Source: CAZVFE01 sp964626405 (lineage in GTDB: Bacteria; Bacteroidota; Bacteroidia; Cytophagales; Spirosomataceae). Taken from it: a stretch of 10,009 nt of DNA. Where the stretch lies: the NCBI GenBank assembly GCA_964626405.1, contig CAZVFE010000059.1:1-10009 (forward strand). Reading direction: 5' to 3'. The position numbers and the translations under genes were made by a program. How positions within the stretch are numbered: the stretch's first letter is position 1; every line of letters begins with the position of its first letter. Positions 1 through 6,395 of this stretch are shown here, piece by piece. The notes below the pieces were generated by a model. It did not search any database. It was not told where the DNA came from and worked only from the letters and a program-made list of their open reading frames with translations.

Positions 1-29
1 GTTCCAGTTCCGAGAAAGGTTACTTTCAT
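1..29 (-). CDS. Probable MBL-fold metallohydrolase, N-terminal fragment (cut by window edge)
   Basis: Only about nine codons are visible, reading MKVTFLGTG from an ATG at 29 and continuing off the left edge. This resembles the opening beta strand and turn of Bacteroidota MBL-fold hydrolases of the PhnP / cyclic-phosphate phosphodiesterase type, which typically begin MKVTFLGTGTSQG. An in-frame ATG at 38 would add three residues (MSP). The gene follows the receiver-protein stop codon by 12 bases (3 with the upstream ATG), so the two are probably co-transcribed and perhaps translationally coupled. The family call rests on very few residues; the metal-binding HxHxDH motif would lie outside the window. 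Confidence 0.55.
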
Positions 30-41
30 CGGAGACATGAA

Positions 42-410
42 TTATTCAGTTAAGGATTTTACAAGATTTACTAAGGTATCAAAATTTAAAGGCTTAGCTA
101 AAAACTCATTGAATCCTGCATCCTTAAAATCTTGTAATGAATAATTTCTAGCATTTCCTGTAATGGCAACCATTGGTATTTGAGCAATTTCTGCATCTGC
201 ATGCGCTCTCACAGCTTTTGCACAATCCATACCATCCATCACGGGCATATTGATGTCTAATAAAATAATATCTACTTTAGATTTACCTAATACATCTAAT
301 ACTTGTTGACCGTTTTTCACGGCAATTATTTCAAAATTCTGAAATTCTAAAATCTTTTTAGCAAGATTTTGAATTACGGAACTATCTTCTGCGATTAAAA
401 CTTTTTTCAT
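42..410 (-). CDS. Stand-alone response-regulator receiver protein (CheY-like)
   Basis: A 122-residue protein consisting of one receiver domain with no output domain. Visible residues match the family: acidic pair E7-D8, phospho-acceptor D52 in LLDINMPVMDG, switch threonine T84 in AITGN, aromatic F103 and invariant K106 in the FLAKP motif. It should be phosphorylated by a histidine kinase or a phosphotransfer protein not seen here, then act by protein-protein contact. The start chosen is the ATG at 410, giving MKKVLIAEDSS. An in-frame TTG at 434 would add eight residues but lies inside the putative promoter -7 box, so it is unlikely. The upstream gap of 64 bases and the promoter-like element suggest a unit separate from the DUF2911 gene. 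The partner and output are unknown. Confidence 0.93.
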   Translation of the reverse strand: MKKVLIAEDSSVIQNLAKKILEFQNFEIIAVKNGQQVLDVLGKSKVDIILLDINMPVMDGMDCAKAVRAHADAEIAQIPMVAITGNARNYSLQDFKDAGFNEFLAKPLNFDTLVNLVKSLTE

Positions 411-431
411 TGAGGAATAATTAAAATATTT

Positions 432-463
432 CAAAAATAACCATAAGATTGGCTATTTTCAAA
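432..463 (-). promoter_or_regulatory. Putative Bacteroidota-type promoter for the receiver gene
   Basis: Read on the minus strand, TTTG (460-463) is followed after 20 bases by TATTTTTG (432-439). This matches the Bacteroidota housekeeping pattern, TTTG near -33 and TAnnTTTG near -7. Transcription would start roughly 10 bases before the ATG at 410 or a little further upstream, giving a short leader. It lies wholly within the gap after the DUF2911 gene. Both boxes match, which is better than expected for a random hit, but the region is very AT-rich. Confidence 0.55.
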
Positions 464-474
464 TAAAATTTAAC

Positions 475-987
475 TTATTTAACATTAAATGAAATTCCAG
501 TTTTATCCCATGCAACACTTACCTTTCCAGATTTTTCAACTTTGAATGTTAGCCTTTCTGTCATTTCTGCTGAATAAGGCTTCACTTTAAATCTAATTAC
601 ATCTTTGGATGCATCATAATTGTAGGCTCCCCATTGTTTAGCAACAGAATTCAAAATTACGGTCCATTCAGATTTTCCAGGAATGGTAAATAAGGAATAA
701 GTACCTTTAGCAACTTTTTGACCTTCCACAGTTACATCCTTGTAGAATTCAATTGTTGTAGCCTCGTTAGCACCTGTTCTCCAAACTTCTCCATAAGGCA
801 CCAAAGCTTTTTCTTCCTTGGTTCCAAAAATCAATCTTCCTTTTACTGCTGGCTGAGCATATTTAACCATAACATGTACATCACCAACATTGGCCATTGC
901 CATTGCAGGAGGTGATGGAATTTGCTTTTCTTGAGCGAAAGCACCGAAACTAACAAAAGTAATTAGGGCAATAAATAAATTTTTCAT
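475..987 (-). CDS. Secreted DUF2911 family protein
   Basis: A 170-residue exported protein. Residues 1-19 form a signal peptide (Lys near the start, hydrophobic core, likely cleavage after AFA before Gln19). The rest is one DUF2911 domain, recognised by VKYAQPAVKGRLIFG (41-55), VPYGEVWRTGANEAT (63-77), an AKGTYSLFTIP strand (93-103) and KQWGAYNYD (117-125). The family is common in Bacteroidota, is probably periplasmic or surface-associated and beta-rich, and has no established biochemical role that I know of. The gene starts 19 bases after the DUF5916 stop codon, so it is probably the last gene of a yebC-DUF5916-DUF2911 transcript. The ATG at 987 is the only start that preserves the signal peptide. 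Length fits the family and nothing looks broken. Confidence 0.93.
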   Translation of the reverse strand: MKNLFIALITFVSFGAFAQEKQIPSPPAMAMANVGDVHVMVKYAQPAVKGRLIFGTKEEKALVPYGEVWRTGANEATTIEFYKDVTVEGQKVAKGTYSLFTIPGKSEWTVILNSVAKQWGAYNYDASKDVIRFKVKPYSAEMTERLTFKVEKSGKVSVAWDKTGISFNVK

Positions 988-1006
988 ATTGTGTTTTTTA
1001 AATTTT

Positions 1007-3241
1007 TTACAAGTTAAGCCAATAATTTAATTTTAAAACGATAGCACGGCTACGAATGTTATATGTTTCTGGAAAATAATTATCTGTATATACTAAAAAC
1101 AAATCAGAAGCGGGCTGATATCTCCATTGTAAACGTGAATTTAAATTAATATTTTTTGTTTGTTGATTAATTTGAAAGAAAGTAGAGAAAAATATTTTAT
1201 TCGTAAAAGTTATATCTAATTTAGGACGAATAATCCAAAAATCTGCTGAACCTTTTTGTGCAACCTGTTCCCCAAAATTTGGAACGGATACGTCGTCAAT
1301 TTTATTATAATCAAAATTTACAGAGATATACCCAAAAGGCTGAATTCGGTATTTCAAGGTTGAACTAATTCCAATCCTTGAACCTCCTCCATAATATCCT
1401 CCAAATCTAGAATCAATTGAATAAGTAAATGAATTGATGGGTGTTGAATCATAATTGAATCCAACGGATTTCCAACGATGCTCCTCCCCTTTTTTCAATT
1501 TTAAATTCCCTACGCCAAAAGGATTAAAATCCAATAATAATTTGATATAATCTGTAGCAGTCCAAAATAATATTCTTGATTTATCTTTAAAATTAAAGGT
1601 ATGAGAAAACGCTTTGGTAAGGTCAGTATTAGCACCTCCTAAATTCCAAAAACCCATTACCATTAAATTAGCCTTATAGAAAAATAAGGGAGAATTAGGA
1701 TTTTTAGGATAGAGGTTTATTCCCATTCGAGGGTTAATGAAAAAATAGTTTGATCTTGGGGAATAACCTACTTCTGGGTTATAATTAGCCCCAGCTATTT
1801 GATGATTCCAATTTAAATCCCAACGATTTGTGGTATAAGATAGGGATGTTCCTTGTGCATAATTTTCCTTTAAATTCTGAGGGGTAATAGATTTATAGTA
1901 AAACATTTTACCCGTCCAAAAATTATTTTTTGAAGCCAAATTATATTCCAACCCCAAATTTCGATTATATGCTAAATAACCGTTAGAATTTGTAATTGAA
2001 TTCAAATTCGTTTCCTTGTTGATAAGGAATGCTCCAAAATTTGATCGTGCAAATACTTTTTGCTGAACAGCAACCATTGAAAAATTTTCTGTCGGCACTC
2101 CTTTTGCTTCATTGGATTTCGTCTGAACATTCAATGCCCCCAATCGTAAATTATTATTAATTTTTCCACTCAACCTTGCCCCATAGGAAACCGGACTCTG
2201 CTCGTAAATGCCAGTTGAAGGGTTATAAGATAAGCCTATCCTTCTAGAGAAAAATGGCTTTAAAGTTTGCGTACCAAAGCCATCGAATAAATCTGAGTTT
2301 TCAATAAAAAATTGTCGACGCTCTGGGTAAAATAATTCATAACGATCTAAATTCGTCTGTTGAACATCGACATCTACCTGAGAGAAATCTGGATTAACAG
2401 TTAAATCTAAATTCATACTTGAACTTAAGGCAATTTTTGCATCCGCCCCAATCCGAGAAGAATTCACCTTTCCTGTACTATGCTCAAAATCATTTAAAGA
2501 ACGAGTAAGTGCATACGGAATAAACGAAATATTTTTTTTGGGTGCAGGTGGTGGGTTATCCCATATTAATACCCCAAAATAAGCCGAAGAAGCAGTTGGA
2601 AATTGTCGTGGTATAATTACCCAAGAAGATTTCTCCAATTCTGTAACATCCAATCTTGAAAAATTCACTCCCCACCTTTTAGAATCTGCTTTATAACGAA
2701 TAGATTTAAATGGAATTCTCATTTCCAAAATCCAAGCATTAGGGGTTGAAGAAACGGCAGATTCCCATTTATTATCCCAATTTAAATTTGCCCTTGCCCC
2801 ATCAAAATGTTGTGCATCCCATTGCGCACCTGCTGCATTTGACCCGAAAGAATAACCTGTTGTCAAATCATCATAGGTATCCATAAAGAACAAGAAATTA
2901 TCATTATTATTAAACATAAAATCTCGTCTAAGTGACTCCACCACATAACGTTGATTTTCCTTGGTATAGCAAATGGCTGCTAAATAAAAATATTTATCAT
3001 CATAGCCCAATAATACCTCTGTATTGATTTTTGATTTTACTGAATCAACTGGATTTACAGAATAAAAGCCATCAACCTTTGGAGCATCCTCCCAGGAAAA
3101 ATCATCCAAAATTCCATCAACCTTTATCGGCTGATCGAATTTCTTCATATGTATTTGAAAACGTTCGTTGATTCTTTTTGATTGACCAAAAAAGACTATA
3201 GGTGCTATGATGAATAGCACCAAAAATAAAATTTTTCTCAT
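1007..3241 (-). CDS. Outer-membrane DUF5916 protein with N-terminal CBM9-like domain
   Basis: A 744-residue protein with a signal peptide (about 1-20, hydrophobic LFLVLFIIAPIVFFG then Gln20). Residues about 30-225 look like the carbohydrate-binding family 9-like sandwich that heads these proteins: VDGILDDFSWEDA (41-53), LLGYDDKYFYLAA (77-89), RRDFMFNNND (105-114), and WILEMRIPFKSIRY (170-183). From about 235 the DUF5916 region follows, with the hallmark stretch LDLTVNPDFSQVDVDVQQ at 278-295 and YPERRQFFIEN at 305-315. The remainder alternates aromatic and polar residues to a C-terminal LKLNYWLNL, as in an outer-membrane beta-barrel. Ligand and function are not established; glycan binding is only suggested by the CBM9-like fold. 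It lies 18 bases after yebC and 19 bases before the DUF2911 gene. A PPPAP run occurs at 230-234 between the two domains. Length is normal for the family. Confidence 0.92.
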   Translation of the reverse strand: MRKILFLVLFIIAPIVFFGQSKRINERFQIHMKKFDQPIKVDGILDDFSWEDAPKVDGFYSVNPVDSVKSKINTEVLLGYDDKYFYLAAICYTKENQRYVVESLRRDFMFNNNDNFLFFMDTYDDLTTGYSFGSNAAGAQWDAQHFDGARANLNWDNKWESAVSSTPNAWILEMRIPFKSIRYKADSKRWGVNFSRLDVTELEKSSWVIIPRQFPTASSAYFGVLIWDNPPPAPKKNISFIPYALTRSLNDFEHSTGKVNSSRIGADAKIALSSSMNLDLTVNPDFSQVDVDVQQTNLDRYELFYPERRQFFIENSDLFDGFGTQTLKPFFSRRIGLSYNPSTGIYEQSPVSYGARLSGKINNNLRLGALNVQTKSNEAKGVPTENFSMVAVQQKVFARSNFGAFLINKETNLNSITNSNGYLAYNRNLGLEYNLASKNNFWTGKMFYYKSITPQNLKENYAQGTSLSYTTNRWDLNWNHQIAGANYNPEVGYSPRSNYFFINPRMGINLYPKNPNSPLFFYKANLMVMGFWNLGGANTDLTKAFSHTFNFKDKSRILFWTATDYIKLLLDFNPFGVGNLKLKKGEEHRWKSVGFNYDSTPINSFTYSIDSRFGGYYGGGSRIGISSTLKYRIQPFGYISVNFDYNKIDDVSVPNFGEQVAQKGSADFWIIRPKLDITFTNKIFFSTFFQINQQTKNINLNSRLQWRYQPASDLFLVYTDNYFPETYNIRSRAIVLKLNYWLNL

Positions 3242-3259
3242 AGTAATAGGTTTAGAAGA

Positions 3260-3976
3260 CTATGCCATATTATGATAGACGTTTTGAACGTCATCATCTT
3301 CTTCCAGTCTTTCTATTAATTTTTCCACCTCTGCTACCTGCTCATCTGTCAATTCTTTCGTATCATTTGGAATTCTTTCAAAATCGGAACTATTGATTTC
3401 AAAACCATTTTCCTCTAAATATTTTTGAATTGGTCCGTATGAACTAAATTCTCCATAAACATTCACTAAATTGGTTTCTTCATCTAAAAAGACTTCGTCT
3501 ACACCAAAATCGATTAATTCTAATTCTAATTCTTCTAAATCCACCCCCTTTGAATTTTCGAATCTAAAAACACATTTACGGGTAAAAATAAAATCCAACA
3601 TTCCTTGTGTTCCTAAAGAACCTCCGCATTTATTAAATGAAGCACGAATATTTGCAACCGTTCTATTAATATTATCCGTTGTTGTTTCAACTAAAATTGC
3701 CACACCATAATTCGCATATCCTTCATATACAATTTCCTTGTAATCTTCTTGATCTTTGGATGTAGCACGCTTAATGGCTCTTTCAATATTTTCCTTCGGC
3801 ATATTTACTGCCTTAGCATTCTGAATTAAAGCCCTTAAACGAGAATTTGAATTTGGGTCTGATCCGCCAGCCTTAACAGCCATTACAACATCTTTTCCAA
3901 TTCTTGTAAAGGTTTTGGCCATTTGGCCCCATCTCTTAAATTTTCTTGCTTTTCTGAATTCAAAGGCTCTTCCCAT
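3260..3976 (-). CDS. yebC: YebC/PmpR (TACO1) family protein
   Basis: A 238-residue cytoplasmic protein matching the YebC family throughout. The N-terminal basic segment MGRAFEFRKARKFKRWGQ (1-18) is the Bacteroidota version of the usual MAGHSKW opening. It is followed by KAGGSDPNSNSRLRALIQ (36-52), NMPKENIERAIKRA (58-71) and the EGYANYGVAILVE strand (85-97), then the ferredoxin-like C-terminal domains and an acidic tail (LEEDDDVQNVYHNMA). Members were long described as DNA-binding regulators. More recent work on bacterial members and mitochondrial TACO1 points to a ribosome-associated role in relieving stalls at proline-rich stretches; which applies here cannot be read from sequence. It appears to head the transcript that includes DUF5916 and DUF2911, and it diverges from a small gene at 4066. 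Confidence 0.95.
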   Translation of the reverse strand: MGRAFEFRKARKFKRWGQMAKTFTRIGKDVVMAVKAGGSDPNSNSRLRALIQNAKAVNMPKENIERAIKRATSKDQEDYKEIVYEGYANYGVAILVETTTDNINRTVANIRASFNKCGGSLGTQGMLDFIFTRKCVFRFENSKGVDLEELELELIDFGVDEVFLDEETNLVNVYGEFSSYGPIQKYLEENGFEINSSDFERIPNDTKELTDEQVAEVEKLIERLEEDDDVQNVYHNMA

Positions 3977-3986
3977 AAAATATTTT

Positions 3987-4019
3987 TTTGCAAAAATAAA
4001 AAATATAAATTAATCTTTG
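3987..4019 (+). promoter_or_regulatory. Possible divergent promoter for the small plus-strand genes
   Basis: On the plus strand TTTG (3987-3990) is followed after 21 bases by AATCTTTG (4012-4019), one mismatch from TAnnTTTG. Transcription would begin about 40 bases before the ATG at 4066. The element occupies the same DNA as the putative yebC promoter on the opposite strand. This is weaker than the receiver-gene promoter and is offered as a candidate only. Confidence 0.3.
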
Positions 4020-4022
4020 AAA
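3991..4022 (-). promoter_or_regulatory. Putative yebC promoter
   Basis: On the minus strand TATTTTTG (3991-3998) exactly fits the Bacteroidota -7 pattern TAnnTTTG. The sequence 20 bases upstream is TTTC (4019-4022), one base from the -33 consensus TTTG and at the same spacing as in the receiver-gene promoter. The -7 box ends 15 bases before the yebC ATG, implying a leader of about ten bases. The surroundings are almost pure A/T, so chance matching is a real risk. Confidence 0.4.
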
Positions 4023-4065
4023 ATAATTTTTTCATTTATAATTTTAAACATCATCAATAAACAGA

Positions 4066-4386
4066 ATGTTGAAATTTTTCAAATTAATGTTTGTCATATT
4101 TGGATTCATGATGATTCTAACGATTCAAAATGAATTACACTATTCTGTTTTTTCTAAAATTTTCAATTCTGAAATCCTAGACGATTTTGAAAAAACAGAT
4201 TCAGAATCTGAAGAAAATTTTAAATATTCAGAAAATTTCGAAGAAGAGTTTACCCAAATTACAAGTAATTTTAATATCCTAAAATTTACCTTTGAATTAA
4301 AAAATTCAGAAATATTTGACTATTCAGTCCGCTATAAATCCATACATTTAGAAAAAAACACCCCTCCCCCAAAATTCATTTCATAA
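4066..4386 (+). CDS. Small hypothetical protein with N-terminal hydrophobic segment and C-terminal PPP motif
   Basis: I do not recognise this 106-residue protein. Residues 1-20 (MLKFFKLMFVIFGFMMILTI) form a hydrophobic segment with Lys on its N-terminal side, so it is either an uncleaved membrane anchor or a signal peptide without a clear cleavage site. The middle (33-63) is strongly acidic, rich in Glu, Asp, Ser and Asn. The end reads SIHLEKNTPPPKFIS, with three consecutive prolines seven residues from the end (100-102, then KFIS). It is one of only two plus-strand genes, diverges from yebC, and is followed 51 bases later by another small exported-protein gene, which suggests a pair. No long antisense gene competes with it. 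Composition matches its AT-rich neighbours. Reality of the gene is likely; function is unknown. Confidence 0.65.
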   Translation: MLKFFKLMFVIFGFMMILTIQNELHYSVFSKIFNSEILDDFEKTDSESEENFKYSENFEEEFTQITSNFNILKFTFELKNSEIFDYSVRYKSIHLEKNTPPPKFIS

Positions 4387-4437
4387 TTTTTTTTATTAAT
4401 TATTTTATTCACAGGACTTAATTAAATTAAATTTATT

Positions 4438-4848
4438 ATGAAATCATTATTCATGGTGATATTATTTACTATGGGCTTTGGTGCCATCGCACAAGATTTT
4501 GGTTATAAATCACAAAACAAAAAATTCAGAGACGAACCCCAAAATATCACCCTAAAATTTGAAGAATCTAACCAAGGGGAGAAAGAAATAAATGAAAATT
4601 CTATTGTCCCTAAATACAAGAAAAGAAAGGCAAATCTGCAATTTAAACAAGAATTTAAACCTGCAGAAAATTATAAAAAACCTTATAGTAATCGTCGCGA
4701 CAAAAGTCGCGGCGATTCATTGATGAATAATCCTAATGCGATTTTAAGAAATCCAAAATTGCCCCTCCAAATATTGAATAGCCTTTCTTATTTAGATGTA
4801 ATCCATCCTTTAAAAATACATCTTGCATCAATTCAGCATTTGAATTAA
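4438..4848 (+). CDS. Small basic exported hypothetical protein, tail overlapping the convergent SGNH gene
   Basis: I do not recognise this 136-residue protein. Residues 1-19 (MKSLFMVILFTMGFGAIAQ) are a convincing signal peptide ending Ala-Gln like its exported neighbours. The mature part is polar and Lys/Arg-rich (PKYKKRKANLQFKQEF at 58-73, YSNRRDKSRGD at 83-93), with no cysteine and no visible domain. The last 38 or so codons (from 4733) are antisense to the C-terminus of the SGNH hydrolase and turn hydrophobic (ILNSLSYLDVIHPLKIHLASI), unlike the rest. A hairpin at 4690-4717 lies just before this change. The original stop may have been lost, or the tail may be translated although it is an antisense shadow. 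The N-terminal two thirds look like a real gene; the C-terminus is uncertain. It follows the 4066 gene by 51 bases. Confidence 0.55.
   Translation: MKSLFMVILFTMGFGAIAQDFGYKSQNKKFRDEPQNITLKFEESNQGEKEINENSIVPKYKKRKANLQFKQEFKPAENYKKPYSNRRDKSRGDSLMNNPNAILRNPKLPLQILNSLSYLDVIHPLKIHLASIQHLN
4690..4717. repeat. GC-rich inverted repeat (12-base stem, 4-base loop) between convergent genes
   Basis: AATCGTCGCGAC (4690-4701), an AAAA loop (4702-4705), then GTCGCGGCGATT (4706-4717). In plus-strand RNA all 12 positions pair, counting one U-G wobble; in minus-strand RNA the same position is a C-A mismatch. It stands out in a very AT-rich setting. In the minus direction it begins 15 bases after the SGNH stop codon and is followed, about nine bases past the stem, by TTTTTT, so it could act as the terminator of the serine operon. 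In the plus direction there is no U-tract, and the hairpin falls inside the 4438 reading frame. Confidence 0.6.
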
Positions 4849-5383
4849 AAAAAGGATTATGGGTATCAATGAAAAATAAATCCTTATCCTTAATTACTTC
4901 CTTAAGGATTAATTCGTGAAGATTTCTCTGAACATCTACTAATTTGAAGCGAGAAATACTTGGTTTAATTGCAACAAATACAATTTTTGTTTTTGGCATA
5001 TCCCTTTTAACCCAGGATACCAATTGCATAAATTCATCATATACTTGTTGTGGACTCTTTCCTGCATTGGTATCATTATCACCTTCATAAAGAAAAATCC
5101 AAGAAGGTTGATATTTTTTTACCATACGATCATAAAAATACAATACATCGGATAATTGGGAACCACCAAAACCTCTGTTAATAACCTCGTAGCCAATAAG
5201 GTCTTCGTACATATCCTTCCAAATTCGAAAGGATGAAGAACCAATAAATAATCTCATGCCAGGATGTGGCATATTGATTTTATCTTTTGCCTCATAGGCT
5301 TCAATTTCCTTTTCAAAGGGATTTTGTGCGCTTATTCCTACTGAGATTAATAGAAATAGACCTGCTAAAAAGGATTTTTTCAT
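4733..5383 (-). CDS. Secreted SGNH/GDSL-type hydrolase
   Basis: A 216-residue exported esterase or acylhydrolase. Starting at the ATG at 5383, residues 1-20 are a signal peptide (MKKSFLAGLFLLISVGISAQ). An upstream in-frame ATG at 5440 would bury this behind 19 residues inside the preceding gene and is rejected. SGNH blocks are present: block I FIGSSS (46-51) with probable nucleophile Ser50, block II NRGFGGSQ (69-76) with Gly74, block III GDND (101-104) with Asn103, and block V KDGLH (192-196) with Asp193 and His196. Block I has GSS in place of GDS, as in many platelet-activating-factor-acetylhydrolase-like members. The substrate could be an acetylated glycan or another ester; sequence does not decide. 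It starts 10 bases after the oxidoreductase stop codon and is the last gene of the operon. Confidence 0.92.
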   Translation of the reverse strand: MKKSFLAGLFLLISVGISAQNPFEKEIEAYEAKDKINMPHPGMRLFIGSSSFRIWKDMYEDLIGYEVINRGFGGSQLSDVLYFYDRMVKKYQPSWIFLYEGDNDTNAGKSPQQVYDEFMQLVSWVKRDMPKTKIVFVAIKPSISRFKLVDVQRNLHELILKEVIKDKDLFFIDTHNPFFNSNAELMQDVFLKDGLHLNKKGYSIFGGAILDFLKSH

Positions 5384-5393
5384 AATAAATAGA

Positions 5394-6380
5394 TTATTTT
5401 TCTTGTGGATAAACAAGACCAATCTGTCGTCTAATTTCATCCATTTGTTTCATTAATTCAATAGAAAACTGATGAGTCATCCAAGAATTTTCTTTTTTCC
5501 CTGCGATTAAATCTTCTGCAACGGCATCTGCTTCATAACTATAACCCCAACCTAATCGTTCAACTTCCATGGTAATTGGTTCAGAGCCGTAAACTTCATA
5601 GGTTATTCCTTTGGTTTCATGAAAACGAGAATGCATATATATTTTACCTTTATCGCCATAAATCGTACAGGTAGTATCTGTAGTAGCTGCGAAAGTGGAA
5701 AATAAAGAGGCCGTGGCCCCAGATTCATACCGATGTGCTATAGAGCAATTCATATCCACTCCAGTTGGAGCAAATGTACCGACAGCCTTAACTTCAGAGG
5801 GTTCGCCTAATAATAATTTAGCGATAAATAAAGGATAAATGCCAATATCCATCAAGGAACCTCCTGTTAAATCAGGATTAAACCATCTAGCTTCAGGAAT
5901 ATATTCCGCTTGGAAACCAAAATCAGCAACAATATGCTTGATTTCACCAATGGTTCCTTTTTTAATTAAATCTAATACTTGGGCTACGGAAGGATGAAAA
6001 CGTGTCCATAAGGCTTCCATCAAATAAATATTTTTATCCCTAGCTGTTTGAATCATCTCTGAAACCTGTCCATGATTTATTGCAAAGGCTTTTTCACATA
6101 AAACCGGTAAACCATGATTTAAGCATAATAAAGTATGTTCGTGATGTAATCCATGAGGAGACGCAATATAAACAACATCTATTTCACCTGATTGCAACAT
6201 TTCTTCATAAGAGCCATAAGCTTTTACCTGATCGCCATAACGAGAGGCGAAATTTCTAGCTCTTTCTAGAGACCGAGAAGAAACAGCTGCTAAAACAGAA
6301 TTTTTTGTAAATTGAATATCGTCCGCAAATTTTTCGGCAATACCTCCACAAGCGAGGATCCCCCAACGAATATTTTTCAT
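5394..6380 (-). CDS. Gfo/Idh/MocA family NAD(P)-dependent oxidoreductase
   Basis: A 328-residue cytoplasmic dehydrogenase. The Rossmann domain is residues 1-120, with the nucleotide-binding turn GILACGGIA (7-15), SSRSLERA (34-41) and VVYIASPHGLHHEH (69-82). The usual EKP motif is EKA here (96-98). The C-terminal domain contains MEALWTRFHP (121-130), close to the EAMWTRF motif of the dihydrodiol dehydrogenase / D-xylose dehydrogenase subgroup, and GGSLMDIGIYP (173-183), where Asp178 and Tyr182 sit in the usual catalytic region. A sugar or related polyol is therefore the likeliest substrate, but the exact one cannot be named. The gap to the aminotransferase gene upstream is 15 bases and to the SGNH gene 10 bases, so it is co-transcribed with serine biosynthesis genes without an obvious metabolic link. 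No lesion is seen. Confidence 0.93.
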   Translation of the reverse strand: MKNIRWGILACGGIAEKFADDIQFTKNSVLAAVSSRSLERARNFASRYGDQVKAYGSYEEMLQSGEIDVVYIASPHGLHHEHTLLCLNHGLPVLCEKAFAINHGQVSEMIQTARDKNIYLMEALWTRFHPSVAQVLDLIKKGTIGEIKHIVADFGFQAEYIPEARWFNPDLTGGSLMDIGIYPLFIAKLLLGEPSEVKAVGTFAPTGVDMNCSIAHRYESGATASLFSTFAATTDTTCTIYGDKGKIYMHSRFHETKGITYEVYGSEPITMEVERLGWGYSYEADAVAEDLIAGKKENSWMTHQFSIELMKQMDEIRRQIGLVYPQEK

Positions 6381-6395
6381 AGTATGTTTAGAATT

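Noticed and set aside
411..434. TTG start giving the receiver protein eight extra residues
   Set aside because: The ATG at 410 gives the standard MKKVLIAEDSS opening, and the TTG lies within the putative -7 promoter box.
718..915. Plus-strand open frame of 65 codons
   Set aside because: Wholly antisense to the well-conserved DUF2911 domain, with no recognisable protein character.
3471..3710. Plus-strand open frame of 79 codons
   Set aside because: Antisense to the conserved body of yebC; a low-complexity shadow of its codons.
4387..4437. T-rich gap between the two small plus-strand genes as a terminator
   Set aside because: There is a run of T but no preceding stem, since the upstream sequence is almost free of G.
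5384..5440. Upstream ATG for the SGNH hydrolase within the oxidoreductase gene
   Set aside because: It would place 19 residues before a clear signal peptide; the ATG at 5383 gives a normal exported protein.
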